This document shows positions 7,400 to 13,627 of a stretch of DNA of 20,979 nucleotides, piece by piece. Under the pieces are notes generated by a model. That model ran no database searches, was not told the DNA's origin, and worked only from the letters and a program-made list of their open reading frames with translations. This DNA comes from Bacillota bacterium (lineage in GTDB: Bacteria > Bacillota > Clostridia > Oscillospirales > Ethanoligenentaceae), in NCBI GenBank assembly GCA_023391835.1, contig JAEWAE010000070.1, positions 1 through 20,979 on the forward strand. Direction: 5' to 3'. The position numbers and the translations under genes are program-made. The stretch's first letter is position 1. Every line of letters starts with the position of its first letter.

Positions 7400-7672
7400 A
7401 CGTTTATCACCCCATGCGCGGAATTTTCCGGCTGCAGCCGTTCCGACGTCTGTTGCCCCGACAGTCCAGTTTATGCCGGGACACGGAATATGGCTAACCC
7501 GCCACACCACAGTGATAAAGCGCGCCCCAACCCCTGCCGCGTAAAAGCCGTTCGGTGAATCAAAAGCGGCTATAAAGCCGGGAGGCCGTAAAATCCAGTC
7601 AATCACCTCTAGGGGACTTTTCCGGATATGCCAAACCATCTGGGATGATTTGCCGCAACCCGATCGAGGCGC
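7400..7672 (-). other. Gap upstream of the Se/S pair; no secure gene
   Basis: About 270 bp with no recognisable gene. On the minus strand the DUF3343 frame is open throughout, but upstream of its ATG there is no further ribosome site and the translation (Trp/Pro-rich) resembles no family I know. An imperfect hairpin lies at 7630-7654 (about 11 bp with a 3-nt loop, one mismatch and one G-T pair). A TTGACT element occurs near 7599 but no well-spaced -10 follows. The promoter of the pair should lie here. Confidence 0.4.
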
Positions 7673-7703
7673 AAAAAAGCCCGCCGGCGACCCGACGGGC
7701 TTT
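7673..7703 (-). terminator. Intrinsic terminator of ispD-ispF
   Basis: Minus-strand hairpin: AAAGCCCG (7676-7683) pairs with CGGGCTTT (7696-7703), with three more inner CGG/CCG pairs, followed by TTTTTT. It begins 4 nt after the ispF stop codon. Confidence 0.92.
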
Positions 7704-7707
7704 AGTC

Positions 7708-8187
7708 TCAGGCTGCGACCAACAGGCACATGGCGTGGGCGCAGATGCCCTCGCCCCGGCCGGTATAACCCATGCCCTCCTCGGTGGTGGCCTTGACGCT
7801 CACCGCGTCGGGCTCCACCCCACAGGCCCGGGCAATGTTCCGGCGCATGCCGTCGATATAGGGGGCCAGCTTCGGTGCCTGGGCCACGACGGTGGCGTCG
7901 ATGTTGCCCACGGCATAACCGCGCTGCCGCAGCATTTCCGCCACCCGGCGGAGCAGCCCGATGCTGTCCGCATCCCGATAGCGGGGGTCGCTGTCGGGGA
8001 ACCATTTGCCAATATCGCCCAGCGCCGCCGCGCCCAGCAGCGCATCAGCCACCGCGTGGGCCAACACGTCGGCATCCGAGTGCCCCAACAGCCCACGGTC
8101 ATAGGCAATGCTTTCCCCGCCAATCACGAGCCGCCGGTCCGGCACCAGCCGGTGAGCGTCATACCCGTGCCCGATTCGAAACGACAT
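7708..8187 (-). CDS. ispF: 2-C-methyl-D-erythritol 2,4-cyclodiphosphate synthase
   Basis: IspF converts CDP-methylerythritol 2-phosphate to the 2,4-cyclodiphosphate, releasing CMP, in the non-mevalonate (MEP) isoprenoid pathway. The 159-residue length is standard. Zinc ligands D10 and H12 (GYDAHRL) and H44 (GHSDADVLAHA) are present, as are DIGKWFPDSD, the KATTEEGMGYTGRGEGI nucleotide/homotrimer segment and a C-terminal CAHAMCLL strand. The start is ATG 8185-8187 after GGGGGGAGAG. It follows ispD by 15 nt in the same operon, and ends at a strong terminator. The cysteines and Ala-rich helices look normal for the family. Confidence 0.97.
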   Translation of the reverse strand: MSFRIGHGYDAHRLVPDRRLVIGGESIAYDRGLLGHSDADVLAHAVADALLGAAALGDIGKWFPDSDPRYRDADSIGLLRRVAEMLRQRGYAVGNIDATVVAQAPKLAPYIDGMRRNIARACGVEPDAVSVKATTEEGMGYTGRGEGICAHAMCLLVAA

Positions 8188-8202
8188 GCTCTCCCCCCTG
8201 TC

Positions 8203-8937
8203 TCACAGTTCGCCCCGCATGCGCAGAATCGTTTCCGCCAGCGGAATATCCGACTGAGTGGTCAGCTTTACATTGAAATATTCGCCCTGCACCAGCTGCA
8301 CCTGACCGCCGATGGCCTCCACCAGTTGGCAGTCGTCGGTGTAATCGGCCTGCTCCTGCTGCGCATGGGCCAGCGCCCGCCGGTAAAGGCCGGCCTCAAA
8401 AACTTGCGGCGTCTGTACCAGCCACAGGTTCCGCCGGTCGGGCGTGGCGGTGACGAGCCCTGCATCGTCCGAGCGCTTGACGGTATCCCGTATCGGCACG
8501 GCGGCCGCGGCGGCCTGGGAGCGGAAAGCAGCCTGCGCCACACGGTCGACACATTCAGGCGTGACTAACGGCCGCGCACCGTCGTGGATGGCGATATACG
8601 CCGCATCGGGGGCCAGCTCCACACCGAGCGAAACCGAGCGCTGCCGGGTCGCACCGCCGGCCACGATGTGCTCCGCCTTGGTGAAACCGAATTCGCGGAT
8701 CATGGAGGCGACCGCGGGGATACCCCTCGGCCGGGTGACGACGATCACGCGGGAAACCGTACGGCTGCGTTCAAAGACCGACAGAGTCCTTGCCAGCACG
8801 GGTACGTCGCCCAGCCGCGCCATTTGCTTGTCGAAACCCATCCGTTCGCTGCGGCCGGCCGCCACCACGATGGCCGTCACCGGCGGTGTGGCGCTGTCGG
8901 CGGCTGTCGGCACACCCAGGGCACGAAATATTTTCAC
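8203..8937 (-). CDS. ispD: 2-C-methyl-D-erythritol 4-phosphate cytidylyltransferase
   Basis: IspD transfers CMP from CTP to methylerythritol 4-phosphate, the third step of the MEP pathway. The nucleotidyltransferase motif AAGRSERMGFDKQ sits at about 27-39, followed by GGATRQRSVSLG, the HDGARPLV active-site strand, and the C-terminal TDDCQLVEAIGG and EYFNVKLTTQSDI motifs. At 244 residues it is slightly long because of a roughly 20-residue N-terminal extension before TAIVVAAG. I start at GTG 8935-8937, which has GGGGAGGAG about 8 nt upstream. The ATG at 8973 lies within the promoter/leader region and its SD is absent. ispF follows directly, giving the usual ispDF pair. Confidence 0.95.
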   Translation of the reverse strand: MKIFRALGVPTAADSATPPVTAIVVAAGRSERMGFDKQMARLGDVPVLARTLSVFERSRTVSRVIVVTRPRGIPAVASMIREFGFTKAEHIVAGGATRQRSVSLGVELAPDAAYIAIHDGARPLVTPECVDRVAQAAFRSQAAAAAVPIRDTVKRSDDAGLVTATPDRRNLWLVQTPQVFEAGLYRRALAHAQQEQADYTDDCQLVEAIGGQVQLVQGEYFNVKLTTQSDIPLAETILRMRGEL

Positions 8938-8974
8938 GGCGGCGTCTCCTCCCCGAATTGTCATGATAGGCACT

Positions 8975-9008
8975 ATTATACACTTGCGGGGCAGTCCCGC
9001 GCAAGTGT
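8975..9008 (-). promoter_or_regulatory. ispD promoter overlapped by an inverted repeat
   Basis: Minus-strand TATAAT (8975-8980) with only a weak TTGCGC (8999-9004, 18-nt spacer) as -35. Between and over them lies an inverted repeat, ACACTTGCG (8980-8988) against CGCAAGTGT (9000-9008), extended by GGG/CCC inside with CAGT at the centre and one unpaired base. The repeat touches the -10 and covers the -35, as an operator would. It could also be a DNA or RNA hairpin without regulatory function. Confidence 0.55.
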
Positions 9009-9011
9009 ACG

Positions 9012-9049
9012 CAAAACGCCCCGGGGAGGTGTTGACTCTCCCGGGGCGT
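9012..9049 (-). terminator. Terminator of the trxA-crp operon
   Basis: ACGCCCCGGG (9016-9025) pairs with CCCGGGGCGT (9040-9049), and further inner pairing is possible with a bulge. On the minus strand TTTTGC follows. It lies just after the stop codon of the Crp-family gene. Confidence 0.8.
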
Positions 9050-9057
9050 CTGAGATT

Positions 9058-9738
9058 TTATTCCGCTTCGGGCGGATTGCCGCTATTCAGCAACGTGATT
9101 TTACCTCGCTGGGTGCGGACTTCACCGCGCCGTTCCATCTCGCGCAGACGGCGGGTCACCACTTCCCGGGATGTGCCAAGCGAAGCGGCCAGTTGGGCGT
9201 GGGTCGCATAAAGCGGCTGCCTACCCCCGTCGGTGCCCCGCCACAGGTAATCCGACAGTCTTTCCGCCACACTGTGGAAAGTGAGCTGCCCCACCAGCCC
9301 GATCATGCGGCCGAGCTTGTCTGCCAGCAGGCGAAAGACAAACTGCTGCAGATGAGGCGACACGGCGTACTCATAGCGGAACGTATCCGCCGGCACACGG
9401 GCCACCAGCGTATCCTGCACCGCCACGGCGGAAACCGGCGACGGCATTTCCGGCCGGCCCAGCAGACAGACCACCGTCACCGCGCACATTTCCCCCGCGC
9501 CGATCGGATACAGCACGATCTCGCGGCCGTCTTCACTTGACTGGAACACGCGGATGCTCCCGGTCAGCACGAAGAGAATATCCCGCATCGGGGAGCCCTG
9601 CTCCAGAGCCGTATCCCCTTCCGGCAGACGGCGGAACGCCACCGCGTCGAGCAGATTGCGGCGCTCGTCGTCAGGCAGCCCCGCCAGGAAAGGAAACCGG
9701 CGGAGCATAGCCTCCTGCAACTGGGTCGGACGGCTCAT
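9058..9738 (-). CDS. Crp/Fnr-family transcription regulator
   Basis: A 226-residue regulator. The cyclic-nucleotide-binding beta-roll spans about 15-125, a long dimer helix about 128-158, and a Crp-type winged helix about 160-215. The recognition helix is TSREVVTRRLREME. R191, E192 and R196 align with E. coli CRP R180, E181 and R185, which read TGTGA. The N-terminus lacks an FNR-type four-cysteine cluster, and C85 and C91 within GEMCAVTVVCLLG are the only cysteines. The roll lacks an obvious cAMP-binding RxS motif, so the ligand is unknown. Start ATG with GGAGAGGAG upstream. It follows trxA by 28 nt in one operon, whose promoter carries a perfect TGTGA-N6-TCACA site: autoregulation is likely. 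Confidence 0.9.
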   Translation of the reverse strand: MSRPTQLQEAMLRRFPFLAGLPDDERRNLLDAVAFRRLPEGDTALEQGSPMRDILFVLTGSIRVFQSSEDGREIVLYPIGAGEMCAVTVVCLLGRPEMPSPVSAVAVQDTLVARVPADTFRYEYAVSPHLQQFVFRLLADKLGRMIGLVGQLTFHSVAERLSDYLWRGTDGGRQPLYATHAQLAASLGTSREVVTRRLREMERRGEVRTQRGKITLLNSGNPPEAE

Positions 9739-9766
9739 GGCGTATCTCCTCTCCTGTGCAGCCGGC

Positions 9767-10081
9767 TCAGATGCCCAGCTGCCGGCGAATATCCTCCTTG
9801 GGCCGCGCGCCCACCGACGTGGCCGACACCTGGCCGGCTTTGAGCAAAATCAACGTCGGGATGCTCATGACGCCGTATTTCGCGGCCAGATCCGGCTGCT
9901 CGTCCACATTGACTTTGCCCACCTTGACCGAGTCGCCCAGCTCGTCGGCCAGTTCCTCGACGATGGGGGAAACCATGCGGCACGGACCGCACCAGGACGC
10001 CCAGAAATCCACCAGCACCGGCTTGTCGGCCTGCAGCGCCTCTTTGTCGAAATTGTCGGAAGTAAAAGTGATTGCAGCCAT
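9767..10081 (-). CDS. trxA: Thioredoxin
   Basis: A 104-residue classical thioredoxin with active site WCGPC (C31, C34), the preceding VLVDFWAS strand, the buried Asp (D25), cis-proline loop MSIPTLILLKAG, and the C-terminal helix. It reduces protein disulfides such as those of ribonucleotide reductase, peroxiredoxins and methionine sulfoxide reductases. The start is ATG 10079-10081 with AAGGAGC about 8 nt upstream. It is the first gene of a two-gene operon with a Crp-family regulator. The TrxB-like flavoprotein at 20016 is a plausible reductant, but it is not in the same operon. Confidence 0.97.
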   Translation of the reverse strand: MAAITFTSDNFDKEALQADKPVLVDFWASWCGPCRMVSPIVEELADELGDSVKVGKVNVDEQPDLAAKYGVMSIPTLILLKAGQVSATSVGARPKEDIRRQLGI

Positions 10082-10131
10082 TTTTATCGCTCCTTGTTGA
10101 TATTCATTCCTTTGGGCTTTCGCCTGTGCTT

Positions 10132-10177
10132 ATTATATACCGTTAAGGTATAGTTATATGTGACTTCTGTCACATAT
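10132..10177 (-). promoter_or_regulatory. trxA promoter with CRP-like box at -41.5
   Basis: Minus-strand TATAAT (10132-10137) has no usable -35 (CATATA). Instead a perfect 9-bp-arm palindrome occupies 10156-10177 with core TGTGACAGAAGTCACA, matching the E. coli CRP consensus TGTGA-N6-TCACA. Its centre (10166.5) lies 29.5 nt from the first T of the -10, which is position -41.5 from the predicted start near 10125: the exact class II activator spacing. A second small inverted repeat, TATACC-N5-GGTATA (10136-10152), lies between box and -10. Confidence 0.8.
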
Positions 10178-10265
10178 CTTCACACATTTTACGATACCAC
10201 ATTCCGGGCCGATTATCCAGACGTTTGGGGGAAAAATCCGCCCGTACTGTCACGATTGCGCACAG

Positions 10266-10315
10266 AAAAATCCCGTGCCCGGGGGCCGGCATAAATACCA
10301 GCCCCCGGGCACGGG
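10266..10315 (-). terminator. Strong terminator of the OYE-type oxidoreductase gene
   Basis: A 15-bp perfect GC-rich stem (10272-10286 with 10301-10315) and a 14-nt loop, followed on the minus strand by ATTTTTC. It begins 25 nt after the stop codon of the oxidoreductase gene. Confidence 0.92.
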
Positions 10316-10340
10316 AGACACGCGGGAATCGCATACACTG

Positions 10341-12344
10341 TCAGATATTCCGGCCGATCTCATTCGCCGTCCAGATGGCGTGCTCGATATTATCGGCCGA
10401 ATTGGCGTCGCCGACAATATAGAGATCTGGCACCTTGCCGTAAAGCTGCTTATACAGCCCGGCATCCGGCGCATAGCCGATGGCGATAATCGCCGTATCG
10501 CACGGGATGTCGCTGGTCCGGAATTTCCGGTCAATGATGGTGACCCCGTCGTCGCGGACGGCCAGCAGAGAATGCCTGGTAAGGATTTTCACCTTCTGCT
10601 GATGGAGCATGTCGATCAGCATGATGCGGTTCATGTGAGGCACCGGGCTGGCCGAAAGCTCAATGTCATCCTGCATTTCCACGATCGTGACATCCCGTCC
10701 GTTCTGGGCCAGCCACAAAGCGGTTTCACAGCCGACCAACCCGCCGCCGACGACCACGATTTTCTGCCCGGCCAAGGATATATCATTGAGCACATCCGTC
10801 GCCGTCACAACCAGCTTTTTATCAATGCCGGGCACTTTAGGTGCGATGTCATGGGAACCGGTGGCGACCACCACGGCATCGGGCTTCTGCGACTTTACGG
10901 TTTCTTCCGTGACTTCGGCGTTCATCTTCACCGTCACATGCAGCTTTTCCATCTGGTGGATATACCAGTCCATCAGCCGTTTGTCATCCTGCTTGAAGGG
11001 AGGCTTGGAGCCGGGAATCACATGACCGCCCAATTCCGAGGTCTTCTCATACAGAGTGACCTTGTGCCCCCGGAGTGTGGCGACGCGCGCCACCTCCATG
11101 CCCGCTATGCCGCCGCCGGCCACCAGGATATTCTTCGACTGGAGCGCCGGGGTCATGGCGAAAAGCCGTTCCCGGCCGGCCGCCGGATTGACGGCGCAGG
11201 AAAGAGGCTTGCCCTCAAATGCCCGGCCGAGGCAGCCCTTGTGGCAGCCGATGCACGGACGGATATCTTCATCGTCATGATTCATGGCTTTCTTCGGCCA
11301 ATACGGATCGGCCAGAAGCCCCCTGCCGATGCCGATCATATCGGCGCCGTCGTCTTCCAACGCCTGCTCCGCCAGATCCGGAATATCCAGCTTGCCAGCC
11401 ACGATGACCGGAACATGCACAACCTTTTTCAGCTCTTTGGTATACGGCAGATACAGCCCGTGGGCCTGATAGATCGGCGGATGGGACCAATACCACGCAT
11501 CATAGGTGCCGACATCGGTATTGAGCTCGTCATAGCCGGCTGCTTCAAGGATCTTAGCGGCTTCCAGCCCTTCCGCCAGGTCACGGCCCTTTTCTTCAAA
11601 CTTTTCGCCCGGCAGACCGCCCTGACGCCAGTCTTTGATGCAGCTTTTTACGCTGTAGCGCAGGCCCACCGGATAGTCTTCCCCGCAGACCCGTTTGATC
11701 GTCTGGACGATCTCAATGGGGAGCGTCAGGCGACCTCTGAGATCGCCGCCGTATTTATCCGTCCGCCGGTTGAAAATAGACAGCGTGAACTGATCCAGCA
11801 GATACCCCTCGTGCACGGCATGGATTTCGACGCCGTCGTAGCCGGCCGCCTTGGCGATCTGAGCCGCTTCGCCGAACTTTTTGACGATGGTTTCCACTTC
11901 CGCCGTCGTCAACGCCCGGCATGTCACCTTCGGATTCCAGTAATTCGGCACCGCCGAAGCGGACACCGGCTGACCGTCGATCAGCACGCCGGGAGCCCCG
12001 CTCCTGCCGAAGCCCATAGTCAGCTGGAGGAAAATCTTCGTCCCGTATGAATGGATCTCTTCGTTCATTTCCGCCGAGGTTTCCAGAAATTTCAGAGGAT
12101 TCGTCGCAACGCAGGGGAAAGCGGGCATATAGGATTTGTCGATCTCGTTTTCGACTTTGGTGATGCTCGTGATAATCAGCCCGACACCGCCCTTGGCTCG
12201 CTCGAGGTAGTAGTCGACCGCGCGCTGGTTATACGACCCATCGTCATACACCAGACCGAATGCACCCATCGGGGCCATGGAAATCTTGTTTTTGATCTCA
12301 CACTTGCCAATCCGCATCGGCTCAAACAGTTTGCTTCTGTCCAT
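10341..12344 (-). CDS. NADH:flavin oxidoreductase, Old Yellow Enzyme/2,4-dienoyl-CoA reductase family (BaiCD/BaiH-like)
   Basis: A 667-residue three-cofactor flavoenzyme. The N-terminal TIM barrel for FMN (about 1-345) has the catalytic stretch HAVHEGYLLDQF (175-186) and FNRRTDKYGGDLRGR. A 4Fe-4S cluster follows, CIGCHKGCLG plus LSCAVNP (C364, C367, C371, C383). Then come an FAD domain (VAGGGIAGMEVAR, about 408-420) and an NAD(P)H domain (VVVGGGLVGCETALWL). Family members reduce activated C=C bonds: enoyl-CoA thioesters, bile-acid enones or other enoates. The actual substrate cannot be read from sequence. Start ATG 12342-12344 has GGGAGG 8 nt upstream; an in-frame ATG at 12419 would overlap the leader hairpin and lacks a site. 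It is transcribed alone, between its own promoter and terminator. Confidence 0.93.
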   Translation of the reverse strand: MDRSKLFEPMRIGKCEIKNKISMAPMGAFGLVYDDGSYNQRAVDYYLERAKGGVGLIITSITKVENEIDKSYMPAFPCVATNPLKFLETSAEMNEEIHSYGTKIFLQLTMGFGRSGAPGVLIDGQPVSASAVPNYWNPKVTCRALTTAEVETIVKKFGEAAQIAKAAGYDGVEIHAVHEGYLLDQFTLSIFNRRTDKYGGDLRGRLTLPIEIVQTIKRVCGEDYPVGLRYSVKSCIKDWRQGGLPGEKFEEKGRDLAEGLEAAKILEAAGYDELNTDVGTYDAWYWSHPPIYQAHGLYLPYTKELKKVVHVPVIVAGKLDIPDLAEQALEDDGADMIGIGRGLLADPYWPKKAMNHDDEDIRPCIGCHKGCLGRAFEGKPLSCAVNPAAGRERLFAMTPALQSKNILVAGGGIAGMEVARVATLRGHKVTLYEKTSELGGHVIPGSKPPFKQDDKRLMDWYIHQMEKLHVTVKMNAEVTEETVKSQKPDAVVVATGSHDIAPKVPGIDKKLVVTATDVLNDISLAGQKIVVVGGGLVGCETALWLAQNGRDVTIVEMQDDIELSASPVPHMNRIMLIDMLHQQKVKILTRHSLLAVRDDGVTIIDRKFRTSDIPCDTAIIAIGYAPDAGLYKQLYGKVPDLYIVGDANSADNIEHAIWTANEIGRNI

Positions 12345-12396
12345 TGCGACAACCTCCCATAATTCGTTTTTCTCCGTCATAATCCGGAAGTGGTCG

Positions 12397-12437
12397 AAAA
12401 AACCGCTGGCGGATCGCACCGACAGAGATGTCCGCCA
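12397..12437 (-). promoter_or_regulatory. Possible attenuator hairpin in the oxidoreductase leader
   Basis: On the minus strand, about 10 nt after the predicted transcription start (12446), TGGCGGA (12431-12437) can pair with TCCGCCA (12407-12413), followed after GCGG by TTTTTT. An alternative inner hairpin GACA-TCTC-TGTC would compete with it. The 4-nt gap between stem and T-run weakens it as a terminator. Confidence 0.4.
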
Positions 12438-12452
12438 ATGATGTACGGCCTC

Positions 12453-12481
12453 AGTATAGTTGTTTGTTAAGAATAAGTCAA
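12453..12481 (-). promoter_or_regulatory. Promoter of the OYE-type oxidoreductase gene
   Basis: Minus-strand TTGACT (12476-12481), a 17-nt spacer and TATACT (12453-12458). It is preceded by about 75 nt of strongly A/T-rich DNA (12482-12555), unlike the GC-rich surroundings, which could act as an UP element. The leader to the ATG is about 100 nt. No gene lies between 12345 and 12596. Confidence 0.85.
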
Positions 12482-12596
12482 TACTTTGTTGTACATTTTA
12501 AACTGTTTTTTTTAACATGTTTCAAATTTTACATAAATTTTAAATATTGTTTACCCTGGCTTGGCCACTTCGGGCCGGCGGGACCCGAGACCGCAA

Positions 12597-12637
12597 AAGG
12601 CCGCGGGCTCCGGAAGTTTCGCTTCGGGAGCCCGCGG
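12597..12637 (-). terminator. Terminator of the cysteine-rich protein gene
   Basis: CCGCGGGCTCC (12601-12611) pairs with GGAGCCCGCGG (12627-12637), extended by GAAG/CTTC across a G-G mismatch, with a TTTCG loop. The minus strand continues CCTTTTGC, giving a short T-run. Confidence 0.75.
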
Positions 12638-12665
12638 CGCGGTAAGTAGTGCGGCGGCCACGGGC

Positions 12666-13508
12666 TTACTTGCGGTCGCAGCCGCAGCCGGTGTTCGCCT
12701 GCGTATCGGGGGAAACATCGGAAAAACGCGGCGGGAAAAACTCATTGGTCGGGAATTTGATGCTCTTGAAAAGCTCGCAGGGGTCGCCGGTGGAGTTGGT
12801 GCATTCCTTATCCGGGATGCAGAAATCGTAAGCCGGGATCAGCATCTGCACGTTGCGTTCGAGCTTGACGATGGAAAACAGGCCCAGCGTCACCAGCACC
12901 ACTTTGCTGGCCACCACGCCGCCCACCGAACCGCCGAGGTTGCTCGAGAAATAATCGGGCATTTCGTCGCTCGGGTCGCAGGAGCAGTCGTGCTCGCAGA
13001 CCTTCGCCGCCAGGAAAATAGGATCGACGGCTTCCAAAACCGCGTGGGGCAGGTTGGTCGCCGTGCGCTCCTGCACGTCGTCGGCGCCTTCTTCAAACTC
13101 GGAGCGGAAAATTTTGATGTTGCCTTCGCTGCCGAAAAGGATGACCTTTTTGTTGAAGCTGGCGATGCCGCGGACGGTTTCCGTATGACCGCCGCTGCGG
13201 CAGACGGGAGTCTTATACACTTCCAGTTCCACACGGAACACAAATGTGATGTCCACCGAGAAAAAGCCGCGGTTGAACTGCACAGGCTCAACATCCAAAA
13301 AAGCCCGAATCAGTTCGGCTCTGCGCCCCTTGACTGCCACCGCTTCATTGACGGCTCTCTGATCCTCGTCGCAGAAGAAAACCCTCAGATCTTCGAGGCA
13401 GTCCTTATCGCTGCAGGAGTCATAAACGCGGGCGGCATCTATGCAGACGGCTTCTTTGAAAGTCTGATGTCCTCCGGCATTTGCGGAAGAAACTCTGCTG
13501 TCCACCAT
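12666..13508 (-). CDS. Cysteine-rich protein of unknown function
   Basis: A 280-residue protein without signal peptide. It carries 13 cysteines, in YDSCSDKDCLEDLRVFF (C32, C37), CEHDCSCDPS (C171, C175, C177), IPDKECTNSTGDPC and a terminal GCGCDRK. The middle has alternating strands (VEPVQFNRGFFSVDITFVF, KVILFGSEGNIKIF) and looks like a beta-rich fold. I recall similar uncharacterised proteins in Clostridia but cannot name a family or function. Start ATG 13506-13508 with AGGAGG 6 nt upstream; a GTG follows directly. It stands alone between promoter and terminator. A -10-like CATAAAAT with CAC 16 nt upstream resembles a mother-cell sporulation promoter, so a spore-coat role is a possibility only. 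Metal binding through the C-rich motifs is another. Confidence 0.75.
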   Translation of the reverse strand: MVDSRVSSANAGGHQTFKEAVCIDAARVYDSCSDKDCLEDLRVFFCDEDQRAVNEAVAVKGRRAELIRAFLDVEPVQFNRGFFSVDITFVFRVELEVYKTPVCRSGGHTETVRGIASFNKKVILFGSEGNIKIFRSEFEEGADDVQERTATNLPHAVLEAVDPIFLAAKVCEHDCSCDPSDEMPDYFSSNLGGSVGGVVASKVVLVTLGLFSIVKLERNVQMLIPAYDFCIPDKECTNSTGDPCELFKSIKFPTNEFFPPRFSDVSPDTQANTGCGCDRK

Positions 13509-13547
13509 AAGTATCCTCCTATTTGTGATGTAGAGATGCTTCAGTAC

Positions 13548-13575
13548 CATTTTATGAGAGAGCGGTACTTATGTG
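13548..13575 (-). promoter_or_regulatory. Possible sigma-K/sigma-E-like promoter
   Basis: Minus-strand CATAAAATG (13548-13556) resembles the -10 of mother-cell sigma factors (CATANNNTA for sigma-K, CATACAAT-like for sigma-E), with CAC (13573-13575) 16 nt upstream as a sigma-K-type -35. The distance to the ATG (about 40 nt) is suitable. A poor sigma-A promoter cannot be excluded. Confidence 0.25.
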
Positions 13576-13627
13576 AAAGCATGTGCATGACTTTCGGAGG
13601 ATTTTTGGCAAAAGGGGCCGGTACGGC

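Noticed and set aside
7400..7672. tRNA-Sec, SECIS or known riboswitch upstream of the selenium-type pair
   Set aside because: No GGTTCGA T-arm or long acceptor stem, and no motif of a known riboswitch could be recognised by eye.
7400..8005. N-terminal extension of the DUF3343 frame
   Set aside because: It overlaps ispF and its terminator, and has no ribosome site or family match; the short 78-residue form has a proper start.
10275..12050. 591-residue plus-strand open frame
   Set aside because: Antisense to the OYE-type oxidoreductase, whose motifs are complete; the long mirror frame is an effect of GC-rich codons.
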